Shown: one piece after another, positions 16,697-24,993 of the stretch
How positions within the stretch are numbered: position 1 is the first letter of the stretch
Layout of the letters: every line of letters starts with the position of its first letter
NCBI RefSeq assembly: GCF_002113125.1
Contig: NZ_NEJP01000016.1
Coordinates: 1 to 64,000, forward strand
Source: Pseudomonas sp. B20(2017)
Lineage (GTDB): Bacteria; Pseudomonadota; Gammaproteobacteria; Pseudomonadales; Pseudomonadaceae
DNA length: 64,000 bases
Direction of reading: 5' to 3'
Position numbers and translations under genes: made by a program
Notes under the pieces: model-generated
The model's input: only the letters and a program-made list of their open reading frames with translations
Databases searched by the model: none
What the model was told of the DNA's origin: nothing

Positions 16697-19600
16697 TCAA
16701 CGGTATTGGAGGAAGACGTTGTCTCGCCCGAACTGGTCACGCAGGGCTTGAATCAAGGCATCCGCCGGGTCGATCCGCCAGGTCTCGCCAAACTGCAGCA
16801 AGGTCTTCGCATCAGGACTGGTGTATTCCATGGTGATCGGGCAGGCCCCGCGATGACGCTTGAGCAAATCACCCAACCAGCGTAGCTGATCGCCTTTCAG
16901 ATCCTGGGTCTGCAACTTCAGGCGCAGGCTCTCGGCCAGGTTGGTGCGCGCATCTTCCATGCTCATCACCCGCTTGACCCGCAGGCGCAGGCCGCCGGAG
17001 AAATCATCGTTGCTGACCTCGCCTTCGACCACCACCATCGCATCGGTCTGAAGCAGCGATTGCGCGGAGTGGAACGCATCGGCGAACAGCGACGCCTCGA
17101 TCCGCCCGGAGCGGTCGTCGAGGGTAATGAAGCCCATCTTGTCGCCCTTTTTGTTCTTCATCACCCGCAGGGCGATGATCATCCCCGCCACGGTCTGCGT
17201 GTCCCGGGCCGGTTTCAGGTCGATGATGCGCTGACGGGCGAAACGGCGGATTTCACCTTCGTACTCGTCAATCGGGTGACCGGTCAGGTACAGGCCCAAG
17301 GTGTCTTTTTCACCTTTGAGGCGTTCCTTGAGGGTCAGCTCTTTCGCCTTGCGGTGGATCGCGTAAACGTCCGCGTCTTCCTCGACGAACAGCCCGCCAA
17401 ACAGGTCGGCGTGGCCGCTGTCGCGGGTGCGCGCGGTCTGCTCGGCCGACTTGATCGCCTCTTCCATCGCCGCCAGCAGCACGGCGCGGTTGCGGTCGAT
17501 GTTGGCCTGATAAGCCTTTTGTTCGTCGTGGAAATACGGACCGAGGCGATCCAGCGCACCGCTGCGGATCAGACCGTCCAGCGTGCGCTTGTTGATGCGT
17601 TTGAGGTCGACTCGGGCGCAGAAGTCGAACAAATCCTTGAACGGACCGGCCTGACGCGCCTCGGTGATCGCTTCCACCGGACCTTCGCCGACACCTTTGA
17701 TCGCGCCCAGGCCGTACACGATGCGGCCTTCGTCGTTCACCGTGAACTTGAACTCCGAGGTGTTCACGTCCGGTGCGTCGAGGCGCAGCTTCATCGTGCG
17801 CACTTCCTCGATCAAGGTCACGACCTTGTCGGTGTTGTGCATATCCGCCGACAGTACCGCGGCCATGAATGGCGCCGGGTAGTGGGCTTTCAGCCAGGCG
17901 GTCTGGTACGAGACCAGGCCGTAGGCGGCGGAGTGGGATTTGTTGAAGCCGTAACCGGCGAACTTTTCTACCAGGTCGAAAATGTTACCGGCTAGATCCG
18001 CGTCGATGTTGTTCTTCGCGCAACCCTCGATGAAACCGCCGCGTTGCTTGGCCATTTCCTCAGGTTTCTTTTTACCCATCGCCCGACGCAGCATGTCCGC
18101 ACCACCGAGGGTGTAACCGGCCATCACCTGGGCGATCTGCATCACCTGTTCCTGATACAGGATGATGCCGTACGTCGGCGCCAGTACCGGCTGCAAACCT
18201 TCGTACTGGTAATCCGGGTGCGGATAAGCAAGCTCCGCGCGACCGTGCTTACGGTTGATGAAGTCATCCACCATGCCCGATTGCAGCGGGCCCGGACGGA
18301 ACAGGGCCACCAGTGCGATCAAGTCTTCGAGGCAGTCAGGCTTGAGCTTTTTGATCAGCTCTTTCATGCCGCGGGACTCAAGCTGGAACACTGCGGTGGT
18401 TTCAGCTTTTTGCAGCAGTTGATAAGTCGGCTTGTCATCCAGCGGGATGAACGCGATGTCCAGCGGCGGCTCGTTGACCTTGGCGCGGTCGCGGTTGATG
18501 GTCTTCAGCGCCCAGTCGATGATCGTCAGGGTCCGCAGGCCGAGGAAGTCGAACTTCACCAGACCGGCCGCCTCGACGTCGTCCTTGTCGAACTGGGTCA
18601 CCAGACCATCGCCAGCCTCGTCGCAATAAATAGGCGAAAAGTCGGTCAGCTTGGTCGGCGCAATTACCACACCACCGGCGTGTTTACCGACGTTCCGCAC
18701 CACGCCTTCGAGCTTGCGCGCCATCTCCCAGATTTCCGCCGCTTCTTCATCGACCTTGATGAAGTCGCGCAGGATTTCTTCCTGCTCGTAGGCTTTTTCC
18801 AGGGTCATGCCGACTTCGAACGGAATCATCTTCGACAGGCGATCCGCCAGGCCGAACGACTTGCCCTGGGCCCGCGCCACGTCACGCACCACAGCCTTCG
18901 CGGCCATGGAACCGAAGGTGATGATCTGGCTTACGGCGTTACGGCCGTATTTTTCGGCCACGTAATCGATTACCCGGTCGCGACCATCCATGCAGAAGTC
19001 GACGTCGAAGTCGGGCATCGATACCCGTTCCGGGTTGAGGAAACGTTCGAACAGCAGGTCATATTCCAGCGGGTCGAGGTCGGTGATCTTTTGCACATAG
19101 GCCACCAGCGATCCGGCACCCGACCCCCGGCCAGGGCCTACCGGCACACCGTTGTTCTTGGCCCACTGGATAAAGTCCATCACGATCAGGAAGTAACCAG
19201 GGAACCCCATCTGGATGATGATATCCAGCTCGAAATTCAGCCGGTCAACGTAGACCTGACGCTTGGCCTCGTAGTCCTCGGTGGTGTCCTTGGGCAGCAG
19301 CACGCTGAGGCGCTCTTCCAGGCCATCGAAAGAAACCTTACGGAAGTACTCGTCGATGGTCATGCCATCGGGAATCGGGTAATCCGGCAGGAAGTGCTTG
19401 CCCAGCTTCACATCGATGTTGCAACGCTTGGCGATCTCGACGGTGTTCTCGATCGCATCCGGCAGGTCGCTGAACAGCTCGGCCATTTCCTCGGCGCTTT
19501 TCAGATACTGCTGGTCGCTGTAGTTCTTCGAACGCCGCGGATCGTCGAGGGCCCGGCCCTCACCGATGCAGACACGGGTTTCGTGAGCGGCGAAGTCCTC

Positions 19601-20218
19601 CTGCTTGATGAAGCGCACGTCGTTGGTGGCTACCAGCGGCGCACCGAGCTTGTCGGCCAGGGCCACGGCGCCGTGCAATTGTTCTTCGTCGTTCGGACGA
19701 TTGGTGCGCTGGATTTCCAGATAGAAGCGATCCGGGAACACCGCCATCCATTCGCGCGCCAGGGTTTCGGCCTCGGCAGGGTTGCCGCCGATCATGGCCA
19801 TGCCGATCTCGCCTTCCTTCGCGGCGGACAGCATGATCAGGCCTTCGTTGGCCTCGGCGACCCACTCGCGCTCGATGATGACCATGCCGTTGCGCTGACC
19901 GTCGATGAAGCCACGGGAAATCAGCTCGGTCAGGTTGCGATAGCCCTGGGCATTCATGACCAGCAGGCTGAGGCGGCTCAGCGGACCATCCGGGTCCTTG
20001 TTCGACAGCCACAGGTCGGCGCCGCAGATCGGCTTGATCCCGGCGCCCATGGTGTTTTTATAGAATTTGACCAGCGAACACATGTTGTTCTGGTCTGTCA
20101 CCGCAACGGCCGGCATGCCCATGCCGGTCAGGGCCTTGACCAGCGGCTTGATCCGCACCAGCCCGTCGACCAGGGAGTATTCAGTGTGCAGGCGTAGATG
20201 AACGAATGAAGCCGGCAT
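16697..20218 (-). CDS. dnaE: DNA polymerase III subunit alpha
   Basis: DnaE is the replicative polymerase catalytic subunit. The 1173-residue protein is of normal length. It has an N-terminal PHP domain (FVHLRLHTEYSLVDG), the polymerase palm with catalytic aspartates in MPDFDVDFCMDGRD (about residue 400), GRGSGAGSLVAYV, a helix-hairpin-helix region, and a C-terminal OB fold (about 960-1070). The ATG follows a 76-base gap after rnhB that holds a GC hairpin. Confidence 0.98.
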   Translation of the reverse strand: MPASFVHLRLHTEYSLVDGLVRIKPLVKALTGMGMPAVAVTDQNNMCSLVKFYKNTMGAGIKPICGADLWLSNKDPDGPLSRLSLLVMNAQGYRNLTELISRGFIDGQRNGMVIIEREWVAEANEGLIMLSAAKEGEIGMAMIGGNPAEAETLAREWMAVFPDRFYLEIQRTNRPNDEEQLHGAVALADKLGAPLVATNDVRFIKQEDFAAHETRVCIGEGRALDDPRRSKNYSDQQYLKSAEEMAELFSDLPDAIENTVEIAKRCNIDVKLGKHFLPDYPIPDGMTIDEYFRKVSFDGLEERLSVLLPKDTTEDYEAKRQVYVDRLNFELDIIIQMGFPGYFLIVMDFIQWAKNNGVPVGPGRGSGAGSLVAYVQKITDLDPLEYDLLFERFLNPERVSMPDFDVDFCMDGRDRVIDYVAEKYGRNAVSQIITFGSMAAKAVVRDVARAQGKSFGLADRLSKMIPFEVGMTLEKAYEQEEILRDFIKVDEEAAEIWEMARKLEGVVRNVGKHAGGVVIAPTKLTDFSPIYCDEAGDGLVTQFDKDDVEAAGLVKFDFLGLRTLTIIDWALKTINRDRAKVNEPPLDIAFIPLDDKPTYQLLQKAETTAVFQLESRGMKELIKKLKPDCLEDLIALVALFRPGPLQSGMVDDFINRKHGRAELAYPHPDYQYEGLQPVLAPTYGIILYQEQVMQIAQVMAGYTLGGADMLRRAMGKKKPEEMAKQRGGFIEGCAKNNIDADLAGNIFDLVEKFAGYGFNKSHSAAYGLVSYQTAWLKAHYPAPFMAAVLSADMHNTDKVVTLIEEVRTMKLRLDAPDVNTSEFKFTVNDEGRIVYGLGAIKGVGEGPVEAITEARQAGPFKDLFDFCARVDLKRINKRTLDGLIRSGALDRLGPYFHDEQKAYQANIDRNRAVLLAAMEEAIKSAEQTARTRDSGHADLFGGLFVEEDADVYAIHRKAKELTLKERLKGEKDTLGLYLTGHPIDEYEGEIRRFARQRIIDLKPARDTQTVAGMIIALRVMKNKKGDKMGFITLDDRSGRIEASLFADAFHSAQSLLQTDAMVVVEGEVSNDDFSGGLRLRVKRVMSMEDARTNLAESLRLKLQTQDLKGDQLRWLGDLLKRHRGACPITMEYTSPDAKTLLQFGETWRIDPADALIQALRDQFGRDNVFLQYR

Positions 20219-20250
20219 AGTGATCCTGTCCAGTTACATAGAGACAACAA

Positions 20251-20270
20251 GGCCCGGATTGTACCGGGCC
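20251..20270 (-). terminator. Hairpin between rnhB and dnaE, possible attenuator
   Basis: GGCCCGG (20251-20257) pairs perfectly with CCGGGCC (20264-20270). On the minus strand a T-rich TTGTTGTCT follows. It may reduce read-through from the lpx operon into dnaE or end the rnhB transcript. Confidence 0.45.
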
Positions 20271-20294
20271 CTGAACAAAACATCAGCCTTGCCG

Positions 20295-20936
20295 CTAAAC
20301 CTGCGTCAGGCCTTCGAGCGCTTCATAAGCCTGCCGCACCGGGGCAAACGAACGCCGGTGAATCGGCGTCGGCCCGAGGCGTGACAGCGCTTCCAGATGA
20401 ACGGGGGTCGGATAGCCTTTATGGCCGCCGATGCCGTAACCCGGGTAGATCAATTCGAACGCCGCCATCTCGCGGTCGCGGCTGACCTTGGCCAGAATCG
20501 ATGCTGCTGCAATCGCCGGCACCTTGCCGTCGCCCTGCACCACGGCTTCGGAACGCATTGGCAGTTTCGGACAGCGGTTGCCGTCGATCATCGCCAGTTT
20601 CGGCTGGATGTGCAGGCCAGCGACCGCGCGCTGCATCGCCAGCATGGTGGCGTGGAGGATGTTCAGCTCGTCGATTTCTTCGACTTCGGCGCGGGCGATG
20701 CACCAGCTCAACGCTTTTTCGCAAATTTCATCGTAGAGCTTTTCACGCCTGGCTTCGGTCAGTTTTTTCGAGTCGTTGAGACCGAGGATCGGCCGGTTCG
20801 GATCGAGGATAACCGCTGCCGTGACGACCGCACCGCACAACGGGCCGCGACCGACTTCATCGACGCCGGCCACCAGCTCTTCGACTTCGGCGACCAAGTT
20901 GAAATCCAGGCCCATCTGCATGCTTGTCTTGCTCAT
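20295..20936 (-). CDS. rnhB: Ribonuclease HII
   Basis: RNase HII cuts RNA in RNA-DNA hybrids, including single ribonucleotides. The 213-residue protein has the catalytic AGVDEVGRGPLCGAVV (Asp-Glu), NDSKKLTEARRE, and the third acidic residue in MIDGN. The ATG overlaps the lpxB stop (ATGA), which supports this start; a second ATG six codons in is the start I recall in some annotations. Confidence 0.96.
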   Translation of the reverse strand: MSKTSMQMGLDFNLVAEVEELVAGVDEVGRGPLCGAVVTAAVILDPNRPILGLNDSKKLTEARREKLYDEICEKALSWCIARAEVEEIDELNILHATMLAMQRAVAGLHIQPKLAMIDGNRCPKLPMRSEAVVQGDGKVPAIAAASILAKVSRDREMAAFELIYPGYGIGGHKGYPTPVHLEALSRLGPTPIHRRSFAPVRQAYEALEGLTQV

Positions 20937-22063
20937 CGTGTTTGCCCGATCAGGTTCAGAACGGCGTCAGCCGCCTGATTGGAAGCGTCCAGACGCAGAG
21001 TGCGATGGATCTCGTCGAAGCCTCGCGTCTGCTCTTCGCCACCGTCGATCAACGGCGACAAGGTCTGGGCAAGTGCTTCGACCGTAGCATCATCCTGCAA
21101 CAATTCCGGTACCAGCAATCGCTGGGCCAGCAGGTTCGGCAGAGATACGTACGGGCTCTTGACCATGCGCTTGAGAATCCAGAACGTCAGTGGTGCAAGA
21201 CGGTAGGCCACGACCATCGGGCGCTTGTACAGCAGCGCCTCGAGGGTCGCAGTGCCTGACGCGATCAGGACTGCGTTGCACGCTGCCAGGGCCAAGTGGG
21301 ATTTGCCGTCGAGCAAGGTCACCGGCAGGTCGCGACCGGCCAGCAGCTCTTCGAGCTGGGCACGGCGCTCGGGGTTGGCGCACGGTATGACGAAACGCAC
21401 GCCCGGGCGCATGGCGCGCAGGCGCTCGGCGGTATCGAGGAACAGCGCGCCCAGACGACTGACTTCACCGCCACGGCTACCGGGCATCAACGCAACCAGC
21501 GGACCGTCCGGTAGACCCAGTTCGGCGCGCGCAGCGGTGCGATCGGCTTCCAGCGGAATGGTGTCGGCCAGCGTGTGGCCGACGAACCGCACCGGTACGC
21601 CCTTCTCTTCGTAAAATCTTGCTTCGAACGGCAGCAGCGTGAGCATCAGGTCGCAGCCTTCGCGAATCTTCAGCACCCGCTTCTGCCGCCACGCCCACAC
21701 CGAAGGGCTGACGTAGTGCACGGTCTTGATCCCGGCCTGACGCAGCTTGAGTTCGATATTGAGATTGAAGTCCGGTGCGTCGATACCGATGAATACATCC
21801 GGCTTTTCAGCGATAAGCGTGGCGATCAGATCCTTGCGGCGCTTGAGCAGTTCACGCAACCGACCAAGAACCTCCACCAGCCCCATGACCGACAAACGCT
21901 CCATCGGAAAGTACGAGGTCAGGCCTTCGGCCTGCATCAGCGGACCGCCAACACCGATGAACTCCACCGCAGGATGCTGTGCCTTGAGGGCACGCATCAG
22001 ACCGGCGCCCAGAATGTCACCGGAAGCTTCCCCCGCCACCAGCGCAATACGCAGATTGGCCAT
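20933..22063 (-). CDS. lpxB: Lipid-A-disaccharide synthase
   Basis: LpxB (glycosyltransferase family 19) joins UDP-2,3-diacylglucosamine and lipid X to form the lipid A disaccharide at the inner membrane. The 376-residue protein begins LRIALVAGEASGDILGAGLM and contains YVSPSVWAWRQKR and LMPGSRGGEVSRL. It lies 2 bases after lpxA and overlaps rnhB by four bases. Confidence 0.97.
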   Translation of the reverse strand: MANLRIALVAGEASGDILGAGLMRALKAQHPAVEFIGVGGPLMQAEGLTSYFPMERLSVMGLVEVLGRLRELLKRRKDLIATLIAEKPDVFIGIDAPDFNLNIELKLRQAGIKTVHYVSPSVWAWRQKRVLKIREGCDLMLTLLPFEARFYEEKGVPVRFVGHTLADTIPLEADRTAARAELGLPDGPLVALMPGSRGGEVSRLGALFLDTAERLRAMRPGVRFVIPCANPERRAQLEELLAGRDLPVTLLDGKSHLALAACNAVLIASGTATLEALLYKRPMVVAYRLAPLTFWILKRMVKSPYVSLPNLLAQRLLVPELLQDDATVEALAQTLSPLIDGGEEQTRGFDEIHRTLRLDASNQAADAVLNLIGQTR

Positions 22064-22065
22064 GG

Positions 22066-22842
22066 TCAGCGAGTGATGCCGCGGGTCGACGACTGGATGG
22101 AGTCACGGAACATCGCGACTTCCGGGAACTGTGCAGACGGCTCGGCCAGTTCTGCCAGCGCCTGTTCGACGGTCAGTCCCTGGCGATACACCGTTTTGTA
22201 CGCACGGCGCAGCGCGTGAATGGCGTCTTCGCTGAAACCGCGACGGCGCATGCCCTCGAAGTTCATGCTGCGCGCTTCGGCCGGGTTGCCGAATACGGTG
22301 ACGAACGCCGGAACGTCCTTGCCGATGGCCGTGCCCATGCCGGAAAAGCTGTGGGCGCCAATGTGGCAATACTGATGCACCAGGGTGAAACCGGACAGGA
22401 TCGCCCAGTCATCAACGTGCACATGGCCAGCCAGCGCGGTGTTGTTGACCAAGATGCAGTGGTTGCCGATGACGCTGTCATGTCCGATGTGGGCATAGGC
22501 CATGATCAGGTTGTGATCACCCAGGGTCGTTTCGGAACGATCCTGAACCGTGCCACGGTGAATCGTCACGCCTTCGCGGATGACGTTGTGGTCACCGATC
22601 ACCAGGCGAGTTTCTTCGCCTTTGTATTTCAGGTCCGGGGTGTCTTCGCCTACCGAGGAAAACTGGTAGATGCGATTGTGCTTGCCGATACGGGTCGGAC
22701 CTTTGAGGATCACGTGTGGCCCGATCACCGTACCCTCGCCGATTTCCACACCTGCACCGATGATCGACCACGGGCCGACCTCGACGCCGTCAGCCAGAAC
22801 GGCCGACGGATCGATGATTGCGCGAGGGTCAATCAAATTCAT
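22066..22842 (-). CDS. lpxA: UDP-N-acetylglucosamine acyltransferase
   Basis: LpxA transfers a 3-hydroxyacyl chain to UDP-GlcNAc, the first lipid A step. The 258-residue protein (MNLIDPRAIIDPSAVLADGV) is a left-handed parallel beta helix built of hexapeptide repeats (about 1-185), with the catalytic His in the MAYAHIGHDSVIG segment and a helical C-terminus. The start at 22842 overlaps the fabZ stop by four bases (ATGA), which decides against a longer reading frame. Confidence 0.97.
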   Translation of the reverse strand: MNLIDPRAIIDPSAVLADGVEVGPWSIIGAGVEIGEGTVIGPHVILKGPTRIGKHNRIYQFSSVGEDTPDLKYKGEETRLVIGDHNVIREGVTIHRGTVQDRSETTLGDHNLIMAYAHIGHDSVIGNHCILVNNTALAGHVHVDDWAILSGFTLVHQYCHIGAHSFSGMGTAIGKDVPAFVTVFGNPAEARSMNFEGMRRRGFSEDAIHALRRAYKTVYRQGLTVEQALAELAEPSAQFPEVAMFRDSIQSSTRGITR

Positions 22843-23279
22843 ACTTTTTGTTCCGCACAGATGATCTCGGCCGAGCAGACCGGTTTGCCATCGACCGAAG
22901 CCTGGCATTCGAACTTCCAGATCTTGCGCTTGCAGCTGATAAACGTGGCTTCCAGGATCAACTGGTCACCAGGCTTGACCGGCTGACGGAAACGCAGTTT
23001 GTCGGAGCCAACGAAGTAGTACAAAGTGCCATCAGCCGGCTTCACGTCGAGCATCTTGAAACCGAGGATCCCGGCAGCCTGAGCCATCGCTTCAATGATC
23101 AGCACACCCGGCATGATCGGATGCGCAGGGAAGTGGCCATTGAAGAACGGTTCGTTGATGCTGACATTCTTGTAGGCGCGAATGCGCTTGCCTTCCGTAT
23201 CCAGCTCCACTACCCGGTCCACCAGCAGGAACGGGTAACGGTGAGGCAGGTATTCGCGAATCTCGTTGATGTCCATCAT
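22839..23279 (-). CDS. fabZ: 3-hydroxyacyl-ACP dehydratase FabZ
   Basis: FabZ dehydrates 3-hydroxyacyl-ACP in fatty-acid elongation and competes with LpxA for 3-hydroxyacyl-ACP. The 146-residue hotdog-fold protein has the active-site stretch GHFPAHPIMPGVLIIEAM, with catalytic His and Glu. It lies between lpxD (106-base gap) and lpxA (4-base overlap), the usual order. Confidence 0.97.
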   Translation of the reverse strand: MMDINEIREYLPHRYPFLLVDRVVELDTEGKRIRAYKNVSINEPFFNGHFPAHPIMPGVLIIEAMAQAAGILGFKMLDVKPADGTLYYFVGSDKLRFRQPVKPGDQLILEATFISCKRKIWKFECQASVDGKPVCSAEIICAEQKV

Positions 23280-23385
23280 TTCGGGGGGAAGCCTATGTAA
23301 AGATTGGGAGTGCGACTGACGCGCACTCCTCTAGCAAATCAAGGAGGCAGTCCAGAGGCTGTGCACACTTGATATGGAAATGGTA

Positions 23386-24441
23386 TCAGCCTTCAGATGA
23401 AGCATTACCGCCAGGGGTCACTTCCCCTGCCTGCTTTTCCAGCTGTCGCAAACGTCGCGCGATGTCATCGAGCTGACGGATGCGTGCCGCGCTTTTGCGC
23501 CACTCGGCAGCCGGCTGCATGGCCGTTCCGGAAGAGTAGGCGCCCGGCTCGGTAATCGAGTGGGTCACCATGGTCATCCCGGTCAGGAATACGTTGTCGC
23601 AAATATCGATGTGTCCTACCAGGCCGACACCGCCAGCAAGCATGCAATGCTTGCCGATCTTGGTACTGCCGGAAATCCCGACACATGCCGCCATGGCGGT
23701 GTGATCACCGACCTGAACGTTGTGGGCGATCTGAATCTGGTTATCCAACTTCACACCGTTGCCGATCACGGTATCGGCCAAGGCGCCGCGGTCGATGGCG
23801 GTATTCACGCCGATCTCCACATCGTCGCCTATGGTCACGCCGCCGATCTGCGCGATCTTCTGCCAGATACCTTTCTCGTTGGCAAAACCGAAGCCTTCAC
23901 CACCGAGTACGGCGCCGGACTGGATTACCACACGCTTACCAATCCGCACATCGTGATAGAGCGTGACCCGTGGGGCGAGCCAGCCGCCCTCGCCGATTTC
24001 GCTGCGGGCACCGATGACGCAATGAGCACCGAGGGTCACGTCCGCGCCAATTCGGGCACCAGCTTCGATCACCACGAAGGGGCCGACACTGGCGCTCGGA
24101 TCGACCACGGCATCCTCGGCGATCACCGCCGTCGGATGAACGCCGGCAGTTGCCTTGGGCTTCGGATCGAACAGATGAGAAATGCGTGCGTAAGCCAGGT
24201 AAGGATCCGGCACCACTAGCGCATCACCGGCATAACCTTCGGCATCGGCAGCCTTGAGCAACAGGGCTGCAGCTTGCGAGCCTGCCAGGTATTTACGGTA
24301 TTGGGGGTTTGCCAGAAAGCTCAACTGAGCTGGGCCAGCCTCCTGCAAGGTGGCCAGCCCAGTAATTTGCTTCTCGGGGTCGCCACTCAGGGTGGCGCCG
24401 AGGAACTCGGCCAACTGGCCGAGCTTGATAGTCACGGTCAT
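23386..24441 (-). CDS. lpxD: UDP-3-O-(3-hydroxymyristoyl)glucosamine N-acyltransferase
   Basis: LpxD adds the second hydroxyacyl chain to the lipid A precursor. The 351-residue protein has an N-terminal uridine-binding domain (about 1-100), hexapeptide repeats of a left-handed beta helix (about 105-300, with catalytic His in the IQIAHNVQVGDHT segment), and a C-terminal helix (RQLDDIARRLRQLEKQ). It starts 3 bases after ompH. Confidence 0.97.
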   Translation of the reverse strand: MTVTIKLGQLAEFLGATLSGDPEKQITGLATLQEAGPAQLSFLANPQYRKYLAGSQAAALLLKAADAEGYAGDALVVPDPYLAYARISHLFDPKPKATAGVHPTAVIAEDAVVDPSASVGPFVVIEAGARIGADVTLGAHCVIGARSEIGEGGWLAPRVTLYHDVRIGKRVVIQSGAVLGGEGFGFANEKGIWQKIAQIGGVTIGDDVEIGVNTAIDRGALADTVIGNGVKLDNQIQIAHNVQVGDHTAMAACVGISGSTKIGKHCMLAGGVGLVGHIDICDNVFLTGMTMVTHSITEPGAYSSGTAMQPAAEWRKSAARIRQLDDIARRLRQLEKQAGEVTPGGNASSEG

Positions 24442-24444
24442 GGG

Positions 24445-24948
24445 TTACTTCAGCTGATTCATGCGCTCGATAACCTGGCGCGTGATGTCGTACTGAGGTT
24501 TGACATCGATCACTGCGCCACGCTCGAACACCAGGTCAAAACCACCTTTCTTGATGACTTCTTCCACTGCGCTATCCAGTTTCGGCTTCAGTTGCTTGAG
24601 CATTTCGCGGTCGGCAACGGCTTTGGCTTCGTTCAGCTCCTTGGACTGGAACTGGAAGTCACGGGCCTTTTGCTTGAACTCGAGCTCCAGACGCTCGCGC
24701 TCGCCTTGCTGCATTTTGTCGCCACCAGCCATCAGACGATCCTGAATGCCCTTGGCGCTGCTTTCCAACGTCTTGAGCTTGGTCAGTTGCGGACCGAATT
24801 TCTTCTCGGCATCCACGGCGTATTTCTTGGCCGCGTCGGATTCCAGCAGAGCCATCTGATAGTTCAGGACGGCGATTTTCATGTCGGCAAATGCCGGGCC
24901 TGCCACCAGTACGGAGGCCAGGAGAACCAATTGAGTCAACTTACGCAC
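24445..24948 (-). CDS. ompH: OmpH/Skp family periplasmic chaperone
   Basis: Skp binds unfolded outer-membrane proteins in the periplasm and passes them to the Bam complex. The 167-residue product has a signal peptide (about 1-21, ending PAFA) and a long lysine-, glutamate- and glutamine-rich helical region (about 45-125) that forms the tentacles of the family. It lies between bamA and lpxD; the ATG is preceded by AGGAGTG. Confidence 0.95.
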   Translation of the reverse strand: MRKLTQLVLLASVLVAGPAFADMKIAVLNYQMALLESDAAKKYAVDAEKKFGPQLTKLKTLESSAKGIQDRLMAGGDKMQQGERERLELEFKQKARDFQFQSKELNEAKAVADREMLKQLKPKLDSAVEEVIKKGGFDLVFERGAVIDVKPQYDITRQVIERMNQLK

Positions 24949-24993
24949 GATGCACTCCTACAAAATCCATTGTCGTTGTCTTGGGTCAGACGC

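Noticed and set aside
18044..20197. Long plus-strand open frame opposite dnaE (717 codons)
   Set aside because: It is the antisense shadow of dnaE: His/Val/Asp/Arg-biased composition, no domain, no ribosome site.
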